From Dermatophagoides farinae (lineage: Eukaryota > Arthropoda > Arachnida > Sarcoptiformes > Pyroglyphidae), in the NCBI RefSeq assembly GCF_024713945.1, contig NC_134678.1, positions 3,968,001 to 4,032,000 on the forward strand: a DNA stretch of 64,000 nt. Reading direction: 5' to 3'. Under the pieces are notes generated by a model. It saw nothing but the letters and a program-made list of their open reading frames with translations. It did not search any database and was not told the origin of the DNA. A program made the position numbers and the translations under genes. Below, one piece after another: positions 25,901 to 38,000 of the stretch. Within the stretch, counting starts at the first letter, position 1. Each line of letters opens with the position of its first letter.

Positions 25901-28900
25901 GCATTGAAAAGTAGATAATTAAAATAAAAATAAAAATTTTTTTTTTTATTTTTCAAATCCCTTGAAATTGTTCACTATTATTTGCTGCATTATAATCATC
26001 ATCGTCATCATTATAACATATAAAATATAAAAGGGAAATACACATATACGATTCCAGAGATTAGCTCCATAACAATGATTATCATCATTGGATATGATGT
26101 TGATTACACAATTTGGCAATTCTGTTCCGTTTTTTTTAAAGAAAAAAATGGTTTTTTTTGTTTGTTTCAATTCATTGATGCAACAAACGAAAAGAAAAAA
26201 AAAGCAGTTAAAATCTTTAAGCGATTCGTATTGAGTGAGCATTGAATATATTGCCGTAGGTGGTGCTAAAACTAAAGAAAAAAATAGATAAATAAATTTT
26301 CTCCCTATTTCTGTAGAATTTTTTTTTCTCGTTCTTAAAATAAAATGAAAACAAAAAATGTCTACATGCTTATTTTGATGCTTAAAATAAGTATATATAA
26401 TTGAAAGTTATTGTAATATCATATAATTGATTGTTATGATGGGTAGGGGACAAATATATTAACAACTGATCTAGAATGATAATATTAAAATTATGTGAAT
26501 ACTAAATTCTCAACGATTGTTCAATTCGAGAATCTAAGAATTTGAAAAAAAAGACAAAGCCACTAAAAAAAAGAACCCCTACCGAAATGCAATTTGTCAG
26601 CCACAGTTGGTGGGCTCAAAATCTAATCATATAAACAAGAAGAAATAGTATTGATTCATATGTTTCGAATTGTTATGGCACAAGATATGTTGAATGCCTA
26701 TTCAATAATCAAATGGCCATAAGCTTTTATAATAGAGTTTATAGAAATTATCATTTTCTGAATGGATTTAAAACACAAATAAAATTGTATATATTTATGA
26801 TTCGAAAAAAAAACAAACGTAATGGCTTAATTGATAAACTGCAAATTGTGTTGGTTTTGCCAGTTGATTGATGAATATCAAGTCAATTTTGACCAATGAA
26901 TTGATCAGAACAAAAATACATTCACCGGAAATTGAAATAGTTTTTCTATTCGGATTGTGTCAATTAATTTCAAAGCATGAAATAATTTTTTTTTTTTTTT
27001 TTGGTAAAATGAAAAAAAACCATTAATATTATTTTTATTCGCTTACTAAGCTTAGATCATATTCATATTCATATTCATATATTAACATTTTTATTTGGAA
27101 CACACACATCATATACATCAGAAACCGATGCACTATGCAACCAAGCAAAAAAACTTTTCAATTTTTAAAAGTTTGAATGACGCTTTATCCATTATCTTTG
27201 TCACTTTTTCCAACGAATTGAGTGAATGATGCTAATCAATTTGTTTTTACATAAATTGAGCTACTGGAGTGAAATGAATAAAAAAAATTGCGAAAAGAAT
27301 TTAGTCAATTTAATGTCATAAAATTGTTGATGATGATGATTGAATTAATTTATGCTCAATTATTGTCTTTGCTTTCAACTAAGCATCTTATAATTCATGA
27401 AAAATTATGACTTGATCTCTCTATCGTTCTGTCGTCGAGCATAATAATACGGCATCGAAGCAAAAGCAAAACCGTAATTTAAATTCCATTTAAGCCTTAA
27501 TTGACAATTTTTTTTGATCTTAGCATTAATTAGACCGAAAAAAAATATTTGATTGTTCAAATGGACTCATAAACTATTATTGAAATATTTCTTCTATAAG
27601 TACCTAAATTAGAAATGAATTTGCATAACAACTAAAATTTAAATGTCATATGGATCAAGCGTTTGTTGATATCGAAAAAAAAATTTTGACATTATCATCA
27701 ATGAAAGGAATCGGTAAAACGACTAGAAAACAATATAGAATATGAATTGACATAAACACTTTGATGATATCTGCTATAATTAATGAAGTGAAGCCAACAT
27801 TAGATCGATATATATATAGAAGAAAGTATATGCTTAACAAGCTTGGTCGATCGATATTGATTGATCATAGGAATAATACAAACATGATCATAATTTGTGT
27901 GAAAAAAATCATGACGCCAAATCAGAATCAATTGATTGACTACAATTATTGCAGCCAAAAAAAAAATTGGCGATGCATTTATTGATGCTCCCTTGGATTG
28001 AAATGTTAGGGCGAAATTTTCTAAAAAGAAACATGAGATCTAATTGCACCGTTTTTTTTGGCTCATTGGTATATATAGAGTACCTGTATTGACTTTATTG
28101 ATAATTTTTTGCAATGTAATTTTCTGCAGGTTGTTCACGATACTTGTGTTTGAAAGTACCATACACACATGATTCTTATACCTTACAAACAATCAAAATA
28201 TATATATTTCTCACATAGATAGATTGTATAGATAGTGAAACTAATCAAAAATGCAATTCAAATAACATAGTCATGTGTATATGGTGATATTTGATATTGT
28301 TTGTTTATTTTTTATTTTGATTTTTTGTTTATTTATCTTTTCAAAATCTGGACATTTTAGTTGTCAAAAAATTTAAATTGTCATTCACGTGAAACAAAAG
28401 CTAACAGTTTGTTAAGCTTTTAAAAAAAAATTTTTTTTCTGCAAAACATCTAGAAGAGCTCGACATTAAAAATTATTATCATCATTATTATAGCTCCCAT
28501 TTTTGAGAACAGTTCGTATTTCCAACATTCAAGACTGATCATATAAGAAAAAAAAAATTAACAGAGAATAAACTTTTTTGAATGTAAATCAACAGAAAGA
28601 AATTGTCAAAATAATTTTCATTTCAGTGATGCGAGCATTTCATTTCAAGTCAGTCTTCATAACACTTTGAAAATGACATTTGAGTATGTTTGTTTGTGTA
28701 TGTGTGTGTGTTATTATTGTTCTAAATTTTTTCATATAATAAATGCATATACAGATAGGAGTAATCGGGCGTTTAGGTATTTGGAATTGGATAGCCTAGC
28801 AACCTTATGTGTACCACATAATAATTAAACTGCTTCATTTGACAAAAAAAAAGCTTTGCCAGATTATTTTGTTTTTTTTAATCTAAGCAATAATTTCAAA

Positions 28901-29169
28901 CCTGAATTCAAGAGAATTGTAAAATGTAAAGTAGAAAAAATTTTGATCGAGATTTATATAATAATTTATTCGTTTAATCTGCTACAATGTAATGTCAATT
29001 AGGTACTGATCTCTAGAAAAAAAAACAACAACAAAATGATACAAGATTGTTTCCTAAACATTAGGATATCCTCTTCCAAAAAAGCTCAATCAAAATGGCC
29101 ATTATAGAATATAAAAATGTCTGCTCAAAATATTGGAAAAAACATTAGATAGATGATAAATGTAAATAC
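22981..29169. other. Intergenic region
   Basis: About 6 kb of very AT-rich sequence with poly-A runs (for example near 25457-25476, 25602-25619 and 26987-27002 as poly-T), CAT runs, and four ATTCAT-type units near 27059-27081. Open frames on both strands are short and repeat-coded. I see no gene, RNA or element here. Confidence 0.6.
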
Positions 29170-29175
29170 TTTATT
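29170..29175 (-). terminator. Polyadenylation signal of the downstream receptor gene
   Basis: AATAAA on the minus strand lies 91 bp past the stop codon of the receptor gene ending at 29267. The position suits a compact 3' UTR. Confidence 0.5.
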
Positions 29176-29266
29176 TTAAAGTTAGAATATCATATATATT
29201 GTACGTTTTTGTGTAACGGAAAATTGAAACAATCAGATACAATATTTAGAAAAGAATATTATTTGG

Positions 29267-32020
29267 CTAAACAATCAACTGAGGAGCAGAAATGAGACAT
29301 ATGGCCAATGATAATAAGGTAAACAAAGTAAACAATATAAGACAAAGACGATCAAGAACCGTTGCACCATAACGCCATTCGGCAATCAGCTCTTTGATTT
29401 GATCTTCTTCACGCAGACGATCTGTAATAAAACGCATTTCGATCAATATTTCTAGTAATTTATGTCGACGTTTCATGCTCATATATTGATGTAGGCCATA
29501 ATGTTCTGGATCGATTTCATTATGGCTTTCATCCTGTTCGCCATCATCATCATCATCATCATTATCATCATCATCCACATTATGGCCACCTTTATCCGTT
29601 AAATTGTTACGAGATTCATTAATTTTATTGAGGCCATCTTTTTTATTGTTTATTAGACGAGTTCTAGACCCAGTCATTGCAATCGATACTTCTACATCGA
29701 GATCCTCGTCCAATAGACAATCTTCAGAACCGGGGCCATCATCTTCGACGCGAGTATCATCGCGACAGCTAAATAAATCGTCTGTTTTTGTCAAATCAAT
29801 TGAATCGCTGTTATTGACTAGAGGCAAATTATTATGATGATGGTTATTCGATGTTGACTTATCGACTGAATCATTGGTTCGCTGTAAAAAAAGGCAGTTG
29901 GATTCATGTTCATGGAGAACGTCGTCTGCTGATTCCATGTATAAATTTGGATGAAAAAGATATCTATGGTCAGCATTGTTAGTAACGTTCTCGATTTGAT
30001 GAGGAATTCGGTCATCATCGCAATCTAATGGAACAACAGTTGGTGGACTATTGAGTTTAGGAATCGAATTGCATGTTAAATTAGCATTGCCAGTCAGACC
30101 AGTTGTCTGCATCATGAGCATTACTTCATCAGCAGCGGCAAGATTTAAATCAGGATTTTCCGTAGCAAAATTTTGCTTATGAATGTTGTTGTCATTATCG
30201 TGTGGAACAACAGCGCATCCTAATGCAGCCACTAATTTTTGTGTAGATGAGACTTTTTTCAGTATACACTGTTTTGGTGGCTTGATGCCTGGTCGATCCA
30301 TGCCCAACAAACGTGGCAACCAATCCAGTAAAAATTTTCGTAGTTTAGGTCCCATTTCTTTTGTTTCTGATGAACGATGATGAAAGTTGAGCACAACAAC
30401 AGTCATCACAACTGATACAGCAACCATGACCATGATCGATCCAAAATACAAAGCGATGATTGATATAGAATCCGAAGTGGCAGGCAAAATTTTGCTCAAT
30501 TGAACGAGAAATACAGTCATCGAAAGCAGAATGGTTACACCTAGGTGCAATTTTTCACCTGATTCTGGTGGTGATGAAAAACTTAATAATGTCATCGAAG
30601 ACAATATTATACAAGGTATTATTAAATTGAAGCCATAATACAGCGTACGGCGTTTGATGTGTATAATAAATTTTATGTCAACAAATGGTCCAGGACAGCA
30701 TTCATAATATTGTGATGTTCGAATCGATGGAACATCAACAAGTACCCATTCGCTATTTACTTGATAATCAGACGTATCGGCTGAGACATTTTCCGGCAAC
30801 AAATCCACTTGTAACCCATCATACCTATCAGGAAATGTAAATCATAATATAAGTATAATATGTCATGAATTTTTTAATAACACCTACGTCCAGGATCCAA
30901 ATTTAAGTTCACAACGTTGATCATCAAATGGAAACCATGTAATATCTATACGACAAGTACTTTTAAATACACCCGGTGGTACATACAAACATCCTCCAGT
31001 ATAGTTGACAACAACATTGGTGCGAAATGTACTATCGAATCTTTCGTCAGCACTATTATACATTAATACATCCGGTATCCAAATACGATCGGTCATTATA
31101 CGTAGAGTTTCAACGCCACCATATTCTTCTGGATTCCAGCGAAGATTTATGTCTACCCATTGCTTTAAAAAATTAGGAAAATTATCAAATTTTCAGATTA
31201 AATATCAAATGTCTACTTATCGAATACATACGAATTTCAACCATAGATTTGAAATTAATATCTGATTCTTCTCATCAACATCGATTATTTGTTGTAATGT
31301 AATGCCGAATATAACATTTAATGTGTCATTCTCATTTTCTACTGGCCGTTCTAATGGATTATAATTGTTTAGAAGGTGGTTGATCAAGTGGCGCTCATTG
31401 ATGCCTCCATAGACCAGATCACAGATCATCAATAATGACAAACATAATGTTTTTTCAATTTTAACAACTGATTGAAAAGGAATAAATTCTCGATAAAAAG
31501 TTTCCTTCATGGCCACCAGATGTCCACTGTAGAGTAGTTGAGAATGTTGAGAGTTATATGAAAATTTTTTCGAATTTGTTATCAAGCTTTTTTTGAATAG
31601 AAGCTCCTTGTGTTCAGTTTGACTTAGTTACCACGACTGAAGAAAAAACTGTTTGGCCATCGGAAATTTACAATTTATAGCAATGTCTTGGCGAAATGGA
31701 TGCGGCGTTATCCTAAATTCGAGATGCTGCTACCACTTCGAAACCAATGTGAATGGAGCAGGCGTATGGATATTCAAAATTGTCATGAGATTGAATGCGC
31801 AAGACGATTTAGTTGCAAATTGATTAGTGAATATCACATTGGATTATTAACAACAAAAAAAAATAGGTAACTTATCCAAGCACATACTAGCAAAAAAAAA
31901 TAACCATTTTCTGGGTTGCCAATTAATTTCAAAACCCATCACTCACCTGAGGATTTGATTTGTTCCAGAAACTAGGATATATGATAAATGAAATTCGCTT
32001 GTAGTTGATTTACAACACAT
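29267..32020 (-). CDS. Nicotinic acetylcholine receptor alpha-type subunit, divergent pore
   Basis: A Cys-loop ligand-gated channel subunit. Exons: 31947-32020, 31232-31526, 30888-31162 and 29267-30824 (introns 420, 69 and 63 bp). All phases agree and give 733 residues. If translation starts at the inner ATG (31508-31510) the product is 703 residues, and that numbering is used here. A hydrophobic signal segment (about 21-36) is followed by the ligand-binding domain with [12 protein letters not shown], the 13-residue Cys loop (C163-C177, [15 protein letters not shown]) and vicinal cysteines C227-C228 marking an alpha subunit. M1, M2 and M3 are at about 246-267, 277-296 and 304-330, then a long acidic loop and M4 ending APQLIV. 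Oddities: His at M2 2', Lys at 20', and Phe instead of Tyr after the cysteines. It lies downstream of a second subunit gene on the same strand. Confidence 0.92.
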
Positions 32021-32064
32021 ACAGCACAAATTGATGACCGAAACACCTTTACAGGCAAGAACTG
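31947..32064 (-). promoter_or_regulatory. First exon and probable transcription start of the downstream receptor gene
   Basis: A near-ideal donor (CTCAG then GTGAGT, exon end 31947) pairs in phase 2 with a strong acceptor before 31526. Upstream, a TCAGTT arthropod initiator lies at about 32060-32066. The first ATG after it (32018-32020) is in frame through the splice with the receptor. The exon could therefore add 30 residues before the inner Met, or it could be mainly leader sequence. The start site is inferred. Confidence 0.5.
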
Positions 32065-32066
32065 AC

Positions 32067-35063
32067 TGGAAAAGTTGATTGAATGAACAATGTTTTAGAA
32101 CTCAAAAAAAGTTTGATTAGTTTTCTTTTCATTGTCTATCACTCTCAGTCTTATTTATTTACACATTTGAAGTACCCCGAATCAATGATATTTACAAACG
32201 AATATATAGACACAAACATGGAAAGTAATTCAAGTGAGATCAAGCAAGCAAACCGGCAAAACTTTAAAGCCACAATTATTTGAAATCTAATTAAAATTTA
32301 AACTCAAAAGTTGAATGAACATGATCATAACCAAGACTATTACAATCTTTAGTGCATTATTCTATATTGAATTTTTTTCTTGTAAAATCGTCAATTTCAA
32401 TGAATGAAGTGGTAATAAAGAAAATAATAAATTAATAAAATTCACCGAGACATACTAGATAGAAAACTAGAATGCGTCTTATATTACCAATCGATAGCCA
32501 AAATTTTAACAACAAATTCCTCCCGCATATAATTATCATAAAGTTTATTTTAAAAAAATGAGATTCTTAATAAATACAGAATCACAATGTTAGCAATCTA
32601 AGTCTTGCCATTTATTTTTTTTTTCACAACTGAGTTGATGGATTCGTTAGTTATCAAGATGATTCATTTTCAATTTTTCTTTCGGAAACAACAAAACCAC
32701 CAAATTCATATATACACTTACTAACTTTTATTTATTTGATTGAAATTCGAATCGCTTAGTTACAAATAACAATAACAACGACGATCCCCACTACGTTTCC
32801 CCGAGACATTCAAGCATGAAATGAGTTGTTGTAGTTATTATTGATTAACATAAACCAAAAAAAAAAAGAATGCAAACAACATTCTTATTTGAAATAGAAG
32901 GTTTTCATCTAACGAAATTTACCATTCTTCCTGCTTTGAGCTTGTAAAAAAAATTAGATGTAATAATAGAATAACAACGATTAATAAGAATGATCATAAT
33001 CATCAACGGTTTAAATGAATAAGACAACTTATCAAAATAATCCTTTTGTTGATTAATTTTAAACATTATTACGTTTCATCATAAAATGACGTAATAACAA
33101 TAACTATGAAGATATCATTAGTTCTTTAAGAAAATGTAATGAATTCAAATCATACACATCACACCATCGAAACCTTTTTTCTTTTCTTTTTTTAGTTCAA
33201 ACTTTTTCGTTCAAATATTTGATTTGGAAAGAATTTTTTTTCAACTCTTTTTCCATTTTATAATAAAAAGGGTAATCAAGATTTACATACCAAAATAGAA
33301 TAATGAAAAATTGACATGACATAATGTTTGAGAATTCATTTCTAATAATGCATTTTTTTATGCAATTGAAATTTACATTCATTCGTTAGTATATATACTC
33401 TCTAATTACCATAATCCGTATAGGCATAAAAAAAACCTTATCGACGACAATATGAATTGGACATTTCTTCAAATATTTCATCATTAATAGAATGGAGGAC
33501 AAAAATCATAATGTGTTAATAAAATCAATCTCAATAATAAAACAACAGTTCCATTCTGATCTATGTGTGAAGTGGTCTCCGAAATATGCTAAAGTGTCAT
33601 TATGCTGCTTCTTTTTATGAACGGTTTGATATAATCTAATTTGTTTGTTATCATGCCAAATGAATGTCATACGAAAGATGTGCGTGTATGCCTATGTTTA
33701 CATTTGTTCTAAAAACGCTTTAGCCGACAATCCAAATCGATGCTGTCATGGATGAAACCGATAGTTGGCCTGAGGGTTACCGTAACCATCAAAAGCGAAA
33801 CTTTTTTTTTTAAATTCTTGTTTAGACAATTTTTATTGAAATTGTGGAGACAATTTTTTTACATTCCAGTCATTTTATCATCAACAGCAACAAAAGGATA
33901 AAGTTTATCATCATTAATTCAAAATGAATGAAATATTTTGTTCTATACGATTAAATAGAAAAAAAATCGCAGCCTATACAATGCTTTTGTTTTGTTCTAT
34001 TCAAATATAATCAAATTAAATGAAATCGGCTATTATACTTCATATCAAAGGTCACGTAACTGAACTTAGTAAAAAATAAAAACGAGAAAAGTTTTCACGT
34101 TTCAATCAATATAAACAACAAAATCGACATTGAAACGTAGACATTGAAATAATAGGAAGGGAAAATGAACAGAAAAGTTTTTGACAGGTGTTGATTATTC
34201 ATATATTGGAATAATGAAATGTTTTTATAGAAATTAGAGAATATTTATATTTTTATTAAATGTTATTTTATTTTATTTGTTCCATTTTTTTTATCGCTCA
34301 ACTCATCATTGGTAAAGCGAACGAAACCGAAAAAAAACAAAATATATATTACAATCATATTAATAGACATATATATAGGTATAGAAAAATAATGAGCAAA
34401 AGGAAATGGATAACAATGAAATGGAAGTTGGGATTCATGGAGCAGTAGCAGTTGACAATAACAACAACAACAACAACAAACAAACAAACAACGGCAAGCA
34501 TCAAGATCTAAAAAAAAATTTAAACAAAAAACATAGGCAACGCAAAAATGCAAAAACGTGTATCAATACAAGTTAAATTCTATATTTAAACAGAATATAT
34601 ATTGTCGTGAATGATTAAGATATAATTTATATTATGAACTAAAAAAGTAGATTGATAAAAATAAAATCGCAATAACTGAATCAAAATTTGTGTCATAGAC
34701 TTTTAAATTACTAAATTAACAGGTATAGCATTTAAATGAGAAAATGCAAAAAAATATGGTAATGATTGAAATGATAATAATGGAATTGTCTTAAGAAATG
34801 GTGAAATATAATTCTAACAAAAAAATTTACCATTCTGATAATTAGGAAATTTTTGATCGGTCAACAGGGATTTGCTATTCCAATATTTGTCGAAAAAGTG
34901 ATATACAAAACTTCAAGAAACAATAATATTGACTTTTTTTGTATTGGAGTATTTGGGTTTGATCAGTCTTTGTTTTACATCAAAAACAATACAATAATGA
35001 TGATTACAGCAATAGTAAAATGAACAGATTATATCAATGATAAAAGTAAAAATGAAAAAAAGT
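32067..35063. other. Spacer between the two receptor genes
   Basis: About 3 kb between the two same-strand receptor genes. It should contain the 3' UTR of the upstream gene and the promoter of the downstream one. It holds a CAA/ACAA run near 34460-34490 and poly-A tracts. I could not fix a polyadenylation signal for the upstream gene; the nearest clear minus-strand AATAAA cluster is near 34252-34276, about 800 bp past its stop. Confidence 0.5.
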
Positions 35064-38000
35064 TTAAGCCAACAAATGTGGAGCTGATGCTAAACACATA
35101 ACTAATGACATTACGGCAAACGTGCTGAATACAATCAAACAAAGGCGATCAATAACAATGGCGGCATATTTCCATTCACTTATTATATCAGCCAAATCAT
35201 CTTCACGTCTATAGCGATTGGTCATGAAACGAAGCTCTTGCATTATTGAATTAAAATAATCGATTGTTTGATGTGATCCAGTTCCGGTACAAGTACAACA
35301 ACAACAAGGATTTTGTTGAATATAAACAGAACTGACAGCAGCATCATTGTGCTGAAGATGAAAATAATTTTGTTGCTGACTTTGCTGATCAAAATGATGG
35401 ATTGCTTCATCCGAGGCTAACAATCCGCTACACTGGCGACGTTGCTGTTGTTGTCCAAGAAATTGTTCATTCATTGTTGATGGCGATGGATGATGATGAC
35501 TCATATGACCAGGGGGCGGCGGATATGTAGAATAAGCATATGGACAAATTCCACTCATTGTTCCACAACCATTCGATTGTCGATTGGCTCGATCAAGATT
35601 CTGCTGTTGAGATCTATGGGCACAACCACGTTTATGGCATAATGATTCATATTCTTTCATCTTTTCAGTCAAACGCATCAGTTCCAAATGCGTCGGTGAT
35701 GATGGTGTGTTGAAATGATTGGTTGTCAAAGATGATGCTGCGGTAGCGCTAGAACGTAAGTTATTAATAGCAACACCTGGAGTGTTCCAAGTGTCTGATG
35801 GCACATGATTCTGATTTTGGTATGGATTATTCGTTGCACAATAGGCTTGATGCTGAGTATGAAAGTTATTGGTTGATTGATGTTGCTGCCTATGCTGTTC
35901 AGTACGTAGCAATTCGGGTGGCCTTTTTATTCTTAATATTATTGGCAGCCAAGTAATAATTACTTTTCGTATCTATAAATTTTCGACATAGAATATATCC
36001 AAATCAATTAAAAAATCAAATAAAATGGTCATCATAAGTCTTCATTATATAACTTGGATATACTTACCCAAGTAGGCATCTCCTGTTGTTGTTCGGTGGT
36101 CCGATGATGAAAGTTGAGCACAACCACAGTCATAACAACAGAGAAAGCCACCATGACCATAATGCAAGCAAAATAAGATCCTACAATGTATCAAAATCAA
36201 ATCAAACCAAACAAAGACAAACGCGGCAAGTGGCCCGATTAGTGTTAGGATTTTTGACAAGATAAAAAATTACCCAATTTACTTACCAATAATAGAAACA
36301 GAATCCGATGTAGCTGATTTCAATGAAAAAGCAAATATAATGAAAATGATGATCGATAAAGTACAATAAGATTGAATATGATAAACATGTTTCCGAAAAG
36401 GAAATCATTGTCGTCCACTCTCATTATTAGTTTATATGGAATGACTTTCAATGTTGAATTCATCATCATGAATTGTTGAATAGATAAAGTGGCCGTAACA
36501 CCCACAAAATAATAAAATAACTCATACTGAATGTTGATATTTTGATAACTAAAATGATTCATTCGATATTCTATGAATGTATTGTTATATTCATTCTAAT
36601 TGAACATTCATACACAACAATTCAGAATCATTGAATTTTGTAACAATGTAACCAATGCTATCATGTTATCGAACGAAAAAAAAGTCAAACGAATTGTAAT
36701 GGTACAAATAAACATAAAATCAATTTAATTATAAAACAAAAACAACACGATTTCTACACGACTACGCATCTATTGGCATAATATCACTGCAACATGATTA
36801 CAAAAAAAAAAAAAAAAAATACAATGCAATCATGGTGATCATAATCATCGAGATTAGATAACTTGATTGATGAGTGAAAACTTTCATGAATATCAAATAG
36901 AATGATTCATCATTATATGGCTCAATCGATTCGTAAAAAATTTTACATTTATGCCCAAGTGTGATGGTAAATCTCTAAGTTAGTTTTTGGGAACATTGAT
37001 TAAGAAATTAATAATTTTCATTTTTTTAAATTCAAAAAAAAACTTAAAAATTTTCAAGATTAGAGTTTTCTTTACATTATAGCAACATTATTCTTAAGGT
37101 AATCTACTTTAGAAAAAAAAATCTCTATAAAATCTAGTTGAATATTCACAGCCAATAGGAATTTGTTTCAAATTTCAAAGAAAAAATCCGTTTCTTGAAA
37201 TAAAATCAGTACAAGTGATAGAAAAAATATGTGAAATGTATATTTTCAAGATTGCTCATCATCATATACAGGATAAAAAAGCAGTCCTGAAACGGCACAT
37301 CATACTAAGTATGATTGAATTGGAAAATGATGAACAACGAATAATAAGAAATAATAATGTTAAGTGGATTGCATGGTCGAATAACGTCAGTAATATCCTA
37401 TGCCATCTAACTCTAGAAACTATTTCTTGTTGTATAGCATCTCAAAAAAAACCTATTTTATTAAAATGCTAAACGATTCCTTTGTTATATATTGAAAACT
37501 CATTCTTTTTACCACTCTCTTTCTCTCAAGAGTTTATTATTCTCTCGAAATGTCTGTACCATCAGTATTAGTGCCGAGTAACGTTATATCTTAGCAATTA
37601 GAATTCAAGAATATCGAACCCTGTGGTCGTTGTTATTGATGCTTATATAAGTAAACGGTTGCAAACATCTTTTGTTTTTCATTGAGAATAAAATGATTTT
37701 TTCAAATAAATGAATTCAGAACATAACCGGAAAATCCAAAACGAGTTAGAAAATTGTTCTACTCTACCTAAACAATGGCAAAGACAAAAATAAAAAATAA
37801 AAAATTGAGCCAAGTCATGAGCTGATGGCCTATCGGATAATGATGTTATCATGGCTTTTGAACAAAACAACAGACCAAACAATAATTCACATCAAAATTC
37901 TAGAATAGTTTGCCATGCTGCAAAAACAAACTTACGAAGATGATCACAGCAGATCTATCATCAGATAAAACTTATTATCCAAGTTTACGAAGAAAACATG

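Noticed and set aside
30184-30380. Plus-strand frames opposite the receptor exons
   Set aside because: These are antisense shadows of confidently assigned receptor coding sequence.
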